Below, one piece after another: positions 34,548 through 46,639 of a stretch of DNA of 64,000 nucleotides. Source of the stretch: Allium sativum. Taxonomy: Eukaryota > Streptophyta > Magnoliopsida > Asparagales > Amaryllidaceae. A program made the position numbers and the translations under genes. Where the stretch lies: the NCBI GenBank assembly GCA_030737875.1, contig CM060923.1, forward strand, positions 490,260,453 through 490,324,452, given 5' to 3'. The notes beneath the pieces were generated by a model. That model worked only from the letters and a program-made list of their open reading frames with translations. It was not told where the DNA came from and did no database searches. Every line of letters begins with the position of its first letter. Position 1 is the first letter of the stretch.

Positions 34548-37500
34548 TGACACGACCCGAAATCTCCATCCGGTTAAACCGAGCGAGAACACGGATTGCG
34601 TGAGAACATGACTCATCAGAACACAAACAGGAGAAAATTTCATTGCTGTTACAACAATTTACATCAGAGTACAAGATATCAGAGTTCAAATAAATAGTAT
34701 ACAGCAGAAAATATCAAAGATTTAAATTACAAAACAACAGAAATATAATACATAAATATATTATGCAGCGAAAATCATCAACTACCCAACTGAAAGAGAT
34801 ACACGGATACAAAGCTTTCCAAATATAGCTCCAGCTATAATCCAGGATCCTATGAAAATAAATATCTGCAAAACCAAACTACTAGCTACCCGTGTGGAAA
34901 ATATGGGCACCCAGAGTTTAGGTAGAAATAATAAACTTCGAGTCAGTCATGGGACTAGTGTGAGAACTAAAATAGTTATTAAACTTTTACTTTAAAATAG
35001 GGTAAATAACGGGACCACGTCGTATGTCACGAAACAGGTTCACTCCCATGAATACTCTGCAATAAAACAATTTGTAAACAATGCAATGCTTTTTGAAAAA
35101 TGAGGCTATTATAAGACTCATGAACCATCACACAATGCAACGCAAGCCGGAGCATAGAGTTTTATCTTATATTAGCCAAACATGCTTGGTGCGCTTTAAA
35201 AAAATCATTTTGAAATTACTATAAGTGCGTAGTGTCAAAAACAACTTCGAATATAAATGTATCAATCATAGGCGGCATAGGTACCATATATTATGTCGCC
35301 ATATAGATTTACAACTAAAACCGCAAAAATGTCGTATTGGAATCTTGATTTCCATCATGAGTCAAGGCAAGGCATGGTCTCCTGACCGATTCAGATCACC
35401 TCTAGCAAGATGACCCAGGACAAAAACTCAAGTGAACCCTTGGATCCTGCAGGGTCGGTCCTCTCCTACTTTTGAGGATTGGTTATTTCTGAACAATACG
35501 TTTCCCAGTCCTATCAGACCTCCAAAATGGTCAGTACGTTGACCAATTAAGAGCCATTGGAGACTCATATCAAATCCAAGGCGCCTCGCCATCCATCATC
35601 CACATAAGTAAAAATGTCTGGCCTCTATACCATGACACCACTTCTAGCTAGAAAGAAACGTATGCACTCCCTGCGTCCCTTATCCCGTTTTAGACTCAAC
35701 TAAAGTGTGAGGCTCTCAAATTAACGCTATACACGAAGCTGTGGTAATTAAAGCCGTGCTTTGATCATCAACCACAAGTCCCTTCTTTTCAACAAAAGCC
35801 GTGGTCATTGCATCATAGCATGCCACATTACCAATCCATGCCATGACATTGATTTCCACCAACATATAACCTCTAAGCTCGTATGTCTCAGTGAAGGGCG
35901 TTAAGAAAGAGAATAAATTCTTTGCTACCAAACAGATACATATTCAGCATAGGTCAACGCATATAGCACATAATACAATGTCATACATACTGTCCATTTA
36001 CAAGTCCGTTCTGGGTTAGAACGAAACTAGAGGCACCTTATTCCTCATCCCGTATGTCAAGTACAAAAGGGAGGTCCTCGCAGATCTGGTCGATTTCCAA
36101 GTACATCTGGACTATCACCACTTATTATCTCATCTTGGGTGTACAGCCCAATCAAGACATCAGTAATCATCCATTCGATGTGAAGATCTCCAGTCTTCAA
36201 CCACCATCTTCATCGTCGACTTTTAATCGTCGTATCAGTTATTCAGAATGGGTTAAACCCGGTCTTTCCGAATAACTCGTGTATCTTATAATCAAGTGCT
36301 ATAATAACACATCATACGTCTCATTCCAATCCAGAATATTATTTTTTTCAAATATTCATTACATTGGGAATCATTCCCAAAAATCATATCAAAGATTTAA
36401 TACATTTAAACATCTTGTTTAAATCTTTCTTTGAAAACCATTGCAAAAGATTTTGTATTATCTTTTAACAATCTTAAACCAAATTAAGGTTTATCAAACT
36501 AGTTGGGATTATCGAGCCTTACCGAAGTAATTGTTTATTTTATTTTTCCAATCTTAGCATATTCATCACATGGAGCAAAACTGGTAGTACTCCATATCTA
36601 ACACCCACTGTGTTATCAGTAAAATTAATTACCATTTTACATTTCAAATATAACTAAAGATTTAACTATCGTATGGTGTAAAACTGGTGGTACTCCATTC
36701 TCGATCATTTCTTGAATTCAGTAAATTTAATTATCGCATTATTAAAGATTTTTAATCTCAAATATCATTTCTTAATGATTATTCGATTTTAGGAAATTAA
36801 TCTTTCCTTTAACTGGGTTAAAGAACCAATGTCATTTAAAACAAAGTTCACGACAAACCCAAAATCCAATTCGATATTAAATACATGGCTCGGAATAGAA
36901 ATCATATTGACTTATATTCAATATCATATCCTGAAACAAATAGATATCGTATTGGGAATAATGATATTTATATCTTCCAAATTCCCTAACAAAGTCTATA
37001 CAATCACGGAATCCAATATCGAAATATTTCGAAGATTATTTCTATTCAAATCCTTTCCAATTCATACGTTGGAAAATTTTGGTTATATCAAAACCATATA
37101 ATTTCCTTTAGTTCTTTACTCAAGTTGATAAACAACTTATACAGATAAAAATATAATTTATCTTTACAAATGCAGAATTTTCTATCAAAATCATTCCTAA
37201 TCATTTATTATGATTTTACATAATTTATTCATATTTTTAATAATTTTAACAAGGCCCTTACAGTCGGTTTCCAATATTGGCCACCGAACTACATCCATAG
37301 CGACCTTTTCCAAAACTAATTTGGACATATCTTAAAATCTAATAGTTAGATTTCAAATCACTTATTATCATTCGAAAGCACTTTTTGATACGAACCCAAT
37401 GGTTCCGGTTTTAGGAGAATCGGACAGTCAGATCTCCCGTTACGTCCATTCGAAGTTAATGGTCGAAATTCGCGAACGGTCGTTGCGTTGCGCATTCTAT

Positions 37501-37791
37501 TCTGGCCATTTAAATATATATAATATATTTCATCGATTTCCATTTAAAACTTATTTTATAAAATGTTTATAAATTCGTTTCAAAAATGATTCCAATTTCC
37601 ATTTCAATTTTAAATAAAACCGAGTATTCCACATGATTATAATATTTAGATGATAATAATTCAAAATATCAAATTTTGAAATCAAACTTTTCAATATTTA
37701 TTATAAAAATGAATAAAATCGTATAAAAATCCATTCGAGTTAAAATGGCGTATATATACTTAACTCGGCTTTATACTCATTTCAGTTATGA

Positions 37792-37796
37792 ATATT
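37792..37796. repeat. Target-site duplication of element B, left copy
   Basis: atatt, repeated exactly at 53806-53810 after the 3' LTR. Confidence 0.93.
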
Positions 37797-38171
37797 TGTA
37801 ACAACCCGGAAAATCTGAACCAGTTTAAAAATTATAATTTGACTATTTTAATGAATTTTAAATATTTAAAATAAAATATTTTAAATAATAACGATGAAAA
37901 GTATGTTTGGATCGATGTTTGAAATTAAATTTAATTAATTCTAATTATAAATAAGGCCTGAAATGGCGCTGCAGTTTCAAAATTTGAATTCGAACTTTGA
38001 CTGACTGTACCAGGTGCAAAATAAAACGGATTTTAGTGAAACCAAAAATATTTAAATCTGTTAGTGAATATCTTTTTAACGAATCGGAAAAATCGAAGTT
38101 TCATAGCGGAAATCAAAAGTTATGTCCAAATGAATTTTCAGAAAGGTCGCTATAGAGTATATATAGCCCTT

Positions 38172-38394
38172 GAAAATAGACATTTTGCAAACGACCTAGG
38201 AATTCGACAAAACCACTTTTGTAGGGTCCAAGATGTCAAATTATTGCTAGGTTTCAAATTTCATAATTTTTGAAGCTAATATGTGAGCATGGCAAAGGAA
38301 AATGTGTTTGGTCAATTATAGTTAAATGGGTCGACCAGAAAATGGCCATTTTTCAAACGGTCTCAGAATTCGACAAAACTAGTTTTGTTGGGAC
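38172..38394 (+). repeat. Paired U3 modules in element B's LTR
   Basis: Two roughly 58-bp related segments starting at about 38172 and 38337. The second holds a perfect 16-bp palindrome, ACAAAACTAGTTTTGT, at 38373-38388. Equivalent pairs occur in H and I at similar spacing. Confidence 0.65.
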
Positions 38395-38639
38395 CATATC
38401 ATCAAAGCATAGCCAGATTTATTTTTCTGGAATTTTTCGAATCAGTTTATGGCCCTGGCAAATTGAAATGTACGTTCAAAACAGAATTTGAATGTTTTAT
38501 ACTTTAATTTGAAAATTAACTGACTGTAACAATCGAATTGGCCTACGAAACATATCCCATTGTGTCCGGGATGGGGGTTTTTAGCTAGGGGCGACAGTTG
38601 TTGGGTTGAATTTGGTGTTCGTTTGGACAAAAGGATATT

Positions 38640-39071
38640 TTTGAATTTAAAATAAATAAAAAATAAAATATAATGGGCCAATCACCACCCTCTCTCTCAC
38701 TTCCCTTTGACCTGGTCAAAAGCCCGCTCCCTCTCTCCTCTTAACGACGCACGTCATTCCAACCTTCCCAACCAAATTGCCACCGCCACCGCCATCGCCA
38801 GACCCCGCCACCACCCGATTTCGAAAGCGTCGCCTCCCCTCTTCAAATCCGACCTAGCTTCGACCCCCCTCGTCTTGTGTTTCGCGTGCAGCACCTCCTC
38901 CAAGTTCCGCTCTTTACGCCGCCACCCTGACCAATCCCGACCATAGATCTCGACAAAAACCCCCTGCGCCTGAAGCCCTCTCCTCCCTCTATAACACTGT
39001 ACCCTCCGATCGTCGTATCGAGCCTCGGTTCTCGCGACAAATCAAAACCTAGTTTGGAACCAAACTGAGAG
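38640..39071 (+). promoter_or_regulatory. Promoter/leader region and splice-donor-like site of B's 5' LTR
   Basis: aaaatataatgggccaatc (TATA-like plus CCAAT box) precedes CT-rich patches typical of plant core promoters. The leader ends aactgagag|gtaaatgg, a good donor (exon end 39071; 49323 in the 3' LTR). A second donor-like GTGAG is at 39269. The exact transcription start cannot be fixed. Confidence 0.4.
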
Positions 39072-39843
39072 GTAAATGGCTTTGATTTTCTGAATTGAAA
39101 ATAACACTTTTAAGTGTTGCAAACTTTGAAAAATCGTATCTTTATCGTGTATTAACGAAATTCGATGAAACAGGAAACATCGTGACCGCAAGGAGGCTCT
39201 CTACATTCTAGACGAGACCGCGGATTTTTCTGAGCTCGCTAGGATTTTTAGCAAAGCAACGAACCAATGTGAGATATCTAAACTGAAATGTGAATGTAAA
39301 AGAGTTGTATAAGTTATATAAGCGAAGTGTAAATTATATACACATTGTATACCTCATGTACATGTGTTGTATAAGTTATATGAGCGATGTATAAATTATA
39401 CAAGCGTTGTATGAAAAATATATGAATTGAAATTGAGTTGAAATGAAATATTTACTTAAATATATACTCCCCTCGTCCACAAACCATGGACGATATTTAT
39501 TGCTTGTGATTGGCGTGAATATATGTAGTATGACGAATGGTTGAAAATAATTGTTTGTGGTTGATATTGTTGGATTGTGGTTGAAAAATACCTTTGTGGT
39601 TGAAAAATACCCTCTTGTGGTAGAAACAAAATAGAATAGGATTGTGGAAATGAAAATAAAACCATGCTCGCCTGCGTGCGAATTAGATGCATGAAATCCC
39701 CATTGTCAAAAACCGCAAGGTTTTAAGGTAGAGCGAGGAGCCGTACATCGATACGGTCATGGTTTTAACTACCTTGGCGTTATGCAGCTGAAATTTTCTG
39801 AAATATTCATGCGTTAGAATTATTTTCATTTGTTGAAAAAAAC

Positions 39844-40700
39844 ATTCATGTGTTGAATAGAAATTCATTTGTTGAATAGAAATTCATGTGTTGAATGGTA
39901 TTCGTGTTTTAAATAAATTGCTTTAACAATAAAAATCACATTTTTATTATATATATGAACTATAGAAAATATTCATGTGTTGAATAGAAATTCATTCGTT
40001 GAATAGAAATTCATGTGTTGAATGGTATTCGTGTTTTAAATAAATTGCTTTAACAATAAAAATCACATTTTTATTACATGTATGAACTATAGAAAACATT
40101 CAAGTGTTGAATAGAAATTCATTCATTGAATAGAAATTCATGTGTTGAATGGTATTCGGGTTTTAAATAAATTGCTTTAACAATAAAAATCACATTTTTA
40201 TTATGTATATGAACTATAGAAAACATTCATGTGTTGAATAGAAATTCATTCGTTGAATAGAAATTCATGTGTTGAATGGTATTCGTGTTTTAAATAAATT
40301 GTTTTAACAATAAAAATCATATTGTATTTTACATATGAACTGTAGAAAACATTCATTTGTTGAATAAAGGACTAGAACGATAAAAATCATATTTTTATCG
40401 TATAAGTGAAGTTGAAAACATTCATGTGTTGAATATATGAAGTGAACAATAAAAATTACATTTTTATTGAGAATATGAAGTGTTAAAAACATGTAGGTGT
40501 TGAATAAATATTTTTGAAGATAAAAATATCATTTTCATCATGTATGCGACTCGATAAAAATATACAAGTGTTGAAAAAATATTGGTTTGGTATGAATATT
40601 ATTTTTAACATTGATAGGAACAAAATAAAATAGTTATGTGTTGAGATATATTTTATTTCGCTAAAAATATCATTCTTATAATAAGTATGAAGTGTCAAAA
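39844..40700. repeat. 127-bp tandem repeat and hairpin array, 5' LTR of B
   Basis: Four 127-bp units, phased by taacaata at 39924, 40051, 40178 and 40305. Each has several attcatgtgttgaat words (a short dyad) and one hairpin AATAAAAAT-CAC-ATTTTTATT (39928-39948 in the first). Further hairpins follow with altered but pairing arms: 40378-40400 (arm CGATAAAAAT) and 40447-40469 (arm CAATAAAAAT). Confidence 0.88.
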
Positions 40701-41162
40701 TGACCACTTGCTCGAATAAATATGCATGAGTTGAAATATTCGTTAATTAGCTAATGATGTGATTTTTGCTTATGCATGGAACATTAGAATGAACAGTAAC
40801 TTTAAACCAAATCGAATCAAGTATGGAATTGAATCGAAATTTGAAAAGTGATTAGAATTGCACACATGTTCATGCATATTTATTGAACAGGTTATAGCAA
40901 AGAGGCTAGAGAAGAGGAATAAAATTGTATGCCCGACAAATAGGTACACATATACTGTTTTTCTTGGGTGATGATTTTATGAGCCGATTGGCCAGCTGCT
41001 TGGCTTTTTCCTTTTCTTTTTGAGATGAGTCGCCCGTGTGGCTATTTGGGGATTTTCCCAACCCTTTCCGTACAATGAAGGTTATGGCAAAATTTTCCAA
41101 AATATGAAGGCGTTAGTGAAATTTTTGAAGTGAAAACGATTTAGAAATCGCCAAATGAAATA

Positions 41163-41197
<35 letters not shown>

Positions 41198-43440
41198 TTA
41201 AAACGAATCGAGGCCGTGCAGTTCGCATTTTGAAATCATAAATTTAAACGATTATACCGAAAGATCCGACCATCGGATTTTGACGAAACTGGAACCGTTG
41301 GGTTCGCTTTGAGAGATCTTTCCAACGATTTAAAGTTTGTTAAGATCCAATGGTTAGATTTCCCGATATGTGTAAAACAAATTTGGGGAAAAACAGCGCT
41401 AGTGCCCCGGCACGACCTGAAACGTCGTTTAATTAAATTTGGCCATTTTTAAATAAATAAAAATGGCGAAAAATCATTGTAAAATATTATAAGCGATATG
41501 GAATGAAAATAAACCAATTTTACTTGGTTTGCTTGAAATTGATAGTTGAATGTGTTTGACATGAAAATTATACTAAAGAACTGAAATGTGAATGTCGAAT
41601 AATTTAATCATGGACAGAATTGATTTGAATTTTAAGTATACGTGAATTATTTGAAAAGGCCGAGTTAATCCTCATTTCAAATAACTGATCGAGCGATTCG
41701 AAGTTGAAAATATGAAGATGGTTCAAAACCGACGATCTTCATATCGGATGGATGGGTGCTACTGAGGTTCCTGATTGGAGTAGCTACCTTGAAGGGACTG
41801 AAGTAGTAGCCGTCTGGACGTATGTGTTGATGGTACGGATATGTGAGGAATATGGTGCCTCCGGTTTCGTTCAGACCCAGAACGGACTTGTAAATGGACT
41901 GTGTGTCTGACATTGGATTTTGTTCAATGCTGATTGATCTCTGTTAAATTTATATCTGTTTGGCGGCAGAGAATTTTTCTCTTGCTTAACGCCCTTCTCT
42001 AAGACGTACGAGCTCATAGGTTATATATCGATCGGAATCAGTCGCATGGAGTGGATTGCCTATGTGGCATGCCAAGATGCAGTGATCAAGGCTTCTGTTG
42101 CAAAGCAAAGTCTTGTGATTAATGAACAAAGCATGGTCTACGTGGCCTAGCTTTGTGTATAGCGTGGATTCGCGAGCCTCACACCTCGGTATGAGTCAAA
42201 AACGGGATAAGGACTGCAGGGAGAGCACGACGTTTCTTTCTAGCTAGAGATAGTGTTAGTGCTTAAACTGGCTGACATTTATATTATTTTTATCTATGTG
42301 GTTGTTGGATAGCGAGGCGCCTCGATTTTAGGTATGTTAGGACCGGGAAACGTGTGTTCAAGAATACTAATCCACTAACGTAAGTGTGGACCGGCCCTGA
42401 AGCATCCAGGGGTCACCCAGAGTGTGTACTCCTGAGGCATTTGCTAGAGTGTCTCGAAGCGGAGAGGAGCTTTCCCCTTGCCTCGACTCATGATGGAATC
42501 CAAAACTTCCAATACGAGATTACGAATTCGATTTTAACTTACATATGATGACATAGTGGCATGGGATGCTCATGTCGTCTATGATTGATATTTATGATTG
42601 AATTTGATTTTGAAACATATATGCACTAGTAATAATATCAAGTGATTTTGCTTTACACGTATTAAGAATATTTTGGCCATTATAAGATAAAACTCTATCC
42701 TCCGGTTTGCATTGCATTGTGTGATGGGACTTGAGTCTTATAACGGCTTCATTCTTTATAAAAAGCATTACGTTGTTTAAAGAATTTACTTTGTTTTAAT
42801 GCACTGGCAATCACCGGAGTAAACCCATTCTGCGAAAGTGGCGTGGTCCTATGATGTGCCTTATTATTGTTGTTTAACCAGTTAAGTAGATTTCTCATAC
42901 CAGTCCCATGACTCGTTGTTTGTTTCACTTTTGCAAAATCGGGTGCCCTTATTTTCACATGGGCAGCCTAGTTGACAGATGACAGGATATTTTGGCTTAG
43001 CACCGCAGCATGGAGTGCGTTTTTGGCTTGATGGCGAAGATTAGATTTACTTGTATTTTGGCTATGGACTTTCCGCCATTCTTATCTTATGTATATGATT
43101 CCGCCTATTGCGATGTAGATTGATTTACTTCCAGCATGTATTACTTTATGTATATATACCTCCTCTGGCGATGTAGACTGATACCTCTATTATGACTCAC
43201 TGTATGTATATATTCCTCTTATGGCGATGTTGACTGATCATTCCCCTTTTATGCACTAAGTTATATCCTACATTGTGCTACTCTGATGTTGTTACATGTT
43301 ATGATTCCGTTGTCATATTTATGTAAAATTACTCCATTTTCTGTTTATGTTATTATCTATACTCTGCTAATGATGATTAATGTGTTATATTCTAATGATT
43401 ATCCTTAACACCGTCGTACGGGTTTTGGGATCGTCACGGT

Positions 43441-43459
43441 TGGTATCATAGCTTTGGTT
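43441..43459 (+). other. Primer binding site of element B
   Basis: tggtatcatagctttggtt starts two bases after the LTR. It is a variant of the initiator-Met-tRNA site. Confidence 0.85.
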
Positions 43460-43667
43460 AACCTTAGTTCTGGAATTTAACACATTAAACACCTCGAAAA
43501 AATAGAATCAGTAGAGTTCTAAGGCGAGTAGCTCATTAGAGATAGGATTAGTAATGTCCTAGAATGAGCTAAGCAGAATAGCAAAACAATTTGATCAGTA
43601 CATCATTATCTTTCCATACGTCCTTCTGCTTTATCGTATATGAAAGTTATCATTTCTGTGAGCTTAA

Positions 43668-43687
43668 CTTTTTTCTTGCTTGTACAG
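43668..43687 (+). promoter_or_regulatory. 3' splice-acceptor-like site before gag of element B
   Basis: Pyrimidine-rich ttttttcttgcttgtacag ends at 43687. With the donor at 39071 it would excise 4616 bases including the primer site. This is the same layout as element A. Confidence 0.45.
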
Positions 43688-43794
43688 AACCTGACTAGAC
43701 GGCTACATGAGCAGCAGCAGCTAGAGTAGGCAGAGGAGGCCGAGCAGGCTGAGCAGGAGGACAGGGAAATATCCCCGTAGCTTAAGAAGGGCCT

Positions 43795-44667
43795 ATGATA
43801 CAGCCACCAGCTCCTCAGGAATTCGAACTGGACCGAGTTCCAAAGAGGTACAAAAACCTCGGGGACAAACCCTTTTCTGGTACTGGCACCGTGACAGAGG
43901 CCTTAGCATGGTTGAAGACGTGTGAAAAGATCTTGGGTGGCATGAGACTTGGAACCCACGACAAAGCATTTATGGGTGCTTGGCTTTTACAAGAGGAGGC
44001 CGAATTATGGTGGGATGCCATCACCTCTGAGGATGAGGAAAATACAGTAAGGACTTAGGAGGAGTTTAAGACCATGTTTAAGGGGAAGTTCATCCCCGAG
44101 CAAGCCTTAGAGCGTATGCGAGATGAGTTTGCTCATCTCCAGCAGGAAGACCGCTCTGTCCAAGACTATCTCAATAAGTTCACACAGCTCTCACGATATG
44201 CACCAGAGCTTATCTTAACTGTGAAGGCCAAGAACAAAAGATTTATACATGGGCTTAACCGCAAGTATCAAGACAGAGCAATGAGCAACATCAAACTTTC
44301 ATTTGCAAACATGGTAGAAATGGCCTGCAACTACGAAGACTTAGATGAGAGGAACCTTGGTCTTGACCGCGCCAAGAATCAGGCTGGAAACAAACGCAAA
44401 GCCTCCGGGGATCAGCCTGAATCTAGCAATGCAGCCACCGCTAATCAGCAAGCCAGTAAGCCTTCCAAGGGAAGCTGTTACAATTGCGGAAAGAAGGGGC
44501 ATTATTCTAATGTGTGCACCGCTCCAAAGCGGCTGAAGACAGACTCACAAAGCTCAAACCCGAACCCCCGCAACTTGGTTGAATGCTACAACTGCCATCA
44601 AAAGGGGCACATTAGCAGAAATTGTCCTTTGAAGAAGAATGCACAAGTTGCTCATGTTTATGACGGG
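43795..44667 (+). pseudogene. gag: Gag of element B
   Basis: First in-frame ATG at 43795. The capsid-like core contains AWLLQEEAELWWDAI and VQDYLNKFTQLSRYAP. Two CCHC knuckles are CYNCGKKGHYSNVC and CYNCHQKGHISRNC. A TAG at 44056 replaces the Trp expected in TWEEFKTMF, and a TGA at 44668 lies between Gag and protease. The same frame continues through protease and RT, so the element used one polyprotein without a programmed frameshift. The true start may be further upstream, since coding-like sequence with stops precedes it. Confidence 0.9.
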
Positions 44668-44712
44668 TGAAACCCGCCAGCTATCACGGATGGATCAGGT
44701 AAACCCGATGTC

Positions 44713-45066
44713 TTGGGAGGTACCCTTATTATTAAAAATATTCCTGTTTCTGTACTTTTTGATATTGGTGCTTCTCAAAGTTTTATTGCATGTAACACTA
44801 TTCACAAGTTAAAGTTAAAACCAAGAAAGCTTAAAGAATCGATTGTAGTTCAAAATCCGATAGGAGGCTCTCTTGTTCTCAGTTCATATTGTAATGTGCC
44901 CGTCTCATATTCTTTTTATCGATTTCCTTTTAAATCGATCATCATGAACTTTTCCGAATTTGATATCATACTTGGACTGGACTGGTTAACAAAATATAAG
45001 GCCGAAGTTAGATGTGCCGAAAGAATCGTTAAGGTTGAAACGAAGCTGGGGAAGATATATATACCA
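44713..45066 (+). pseudogene. Protease domain of element B
   Basis: Active-site region VLFDIGASQSFI, with DIG in place of DTG (one C-to-T change would explain it), and the flap/second-half motif FDIILGLDWL. It ends at a TGA (45067). It would cleave the Gag-Pol polyprotein. Confidence 0.85.
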
Positions 45067-45075
45067 TGACATGGC

Positions 45076-46100
45076 TTGGATGCAAATGGAAAACCATTTT
45101 GGTCTACTTTGGAAGTTATCCCCACTTCATTTGAAAGAATTCCTGTCGTTAAAAACTATGCGGGTGTGTTTGAAGAAGTCGAAAACTTACCACCGCAAAG
45201 AGAAATTGAATTCAGGATCGATCTAATTCCAAATGCCAAACCAGTGGTGCATCCAATACGAAGAATGGCTCCAAAAGAAAAAGAAGAGTTGGGCAACCAA
45301 ACTCGAGAATTGCTATGGAAAGGTCTGATCAGGCCAAGCTTTTCAGATTGGGGAGTAGCAGTAGTGTTTGTCCCGAAATCAGACGGTACTCTGCGACTTT
45401 GCGTTGATTACCGAGATCTCAATAAGCAGACACCAAAGAATAAATATCCGTTGCTGCGAATCGATGATTTGCTAGATTAATTAAATTGGGCGAGGGTATT
45501 CTCCAGAATGGACCTAGCTACAGGTTTCCACCAATTACGTATAGTCGAAGACTGTGTTCCTTTGACATCCTTCAGGGGTCCCGGTTTATTTTACGAATGG
45601 TTAGTAATGCCGTTCGGCCTATGTAACGCTCCCGCATACTTCGTCGATCTAATGAATAGAGTGTTCTGGGGTGTCTTGAATAAATTTGTTCTGGTATTCA
45701 TTGGTGACATCTTAATCTACTATAAGTCAAAAACTGAACATGAAAAACATTTAGAACAAGTGTTAGAAATTCTGAGAAGGAATATCTTGAAAGCTAAATC
45801 TTCTAAGTGTATCTTCCGGCAAGATGAAGTTAAGTTCCTTGGCCATGTAGTATCAAAAGAAGGGATTGTTGTTGATCCAAGCAAAATTACAGCGATTCAA
45901 GATTGGAAACAACCTACTACCCCTACAGAAGTTCGAAGTTTCCTTGGATTGGCTAGTTACTATCGGAAATTCATTAAGGATTTTTTGAAGATATCCGGTG
46001 CATTAACAAAGCTTACAAAGAAGCATGAAAAATTCAAGTGGACTCCAGAATGTGAGGAAGCTTTCCAAGAGCTGAAACTAAAATTGACAACTGCCCCAGT
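45076..46100 (+). pseudogene. pol: Reverse transcriptase of element B, catalytic box mutated
   Basis: Motifs: [23 protein letters not shown], a TAA at 45478 where Gln fits, [31 protein letters not shown]. The catalytic box reads F-I-G-D (45697-45708): the first catalytic Asp is Gly (codon 45703-45705), which should abolish polymerase activity. [15 protein letters not shown] and [15 protein letters not shown] follow. Confidence 0.92.
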
Positions 46101-46109
46101 ATTAACAAT

Positions 46110-46478
46110 TATAGATGACAATCAGGACTTGGCGGCATGGACGGATGCTTCTATTAGAGGTCTTGGCGCAGTATTAATGCAAAGAGGCCAAGCGGTCGCT
46201 TATGCTAGCCATCTGTTGAAGCAGCATGAAAGGAACTATGCAACTCATGACCTTGAGCTGTTAGCCATCGTGTTTGCTTTGAGAATCTGGAGGCATTATT
46301 TGCTGGGTGAAAAGTTCGAACTATTTACCGATCATCAATCATTGAAGTATCTATTCACTCAGAAAGATCTGAACTTAAGACAATAGCGTTAGTTAGAATT
46401 TCTTACAGCATACAATTTTGAAATTTTGTACACTCCAGGGAAAGCCAACGTTGTGGCTGATGCGCTCAGCAGAAAGAA
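46110..46478 (+). pseudogene. RNase H domain of element B
   Basis: Acidic motifs: [43 protein letters not shown]. Two stops (TAG at 46384 and 46390) fall in the RQ*R*LEFL segment, where Gln or Arg and Trp fit. Confidence 0.88.
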
Positions 46479-46639
46479 TGAAATCATCGCCAGTTTTATC
46501 ATTACGTCTTCATTGAATGATAAAATCGCTGTTCTCCAAAAAGATGACGAATTTATTAAAAGGATTAGTCAGCGAATCCGAGAAGGCGAAACTTCAGATT
46601 TCAGTCTGGATAGCCAAGGGGTCCTAAGATTACAAGGGC

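Larger units (their letters stand above)
37797..43438 (+). repeat. 5' LTR of element B
   Basis: tgtaacaacccgg to ggatcgtcacg; the final A of the CA end has become G (the 3' LTR ends tcaca). Contents in order: paired U3 modules (38172, 38337), a pyrimidine-rich leader (38690-39060), a donor-like site (39071/39072), imperfect ttgtataagttat repeats (39305-39420), a hairpin/127-bp repeat array (39844-40700), a TA run near 41165, then blocks shared with I, H and C. No gene is supported. Confidence 0.93.

Noticed and set aside
38707..39040. Open frames in the pyrimidine-rich leader of B's LTR (and 48937-49182)
   Set aside because: Frames differ between the two LTRs and follow base composition. The region reads as promoter/leader.
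39844..40330. Regular 127-bp repeat units with dyads, superficially CRISPR-like
   Set aside because: Units are head-to-tail copies without unique spacers, lie inside a plant LTR, and no cas-type gene is present.
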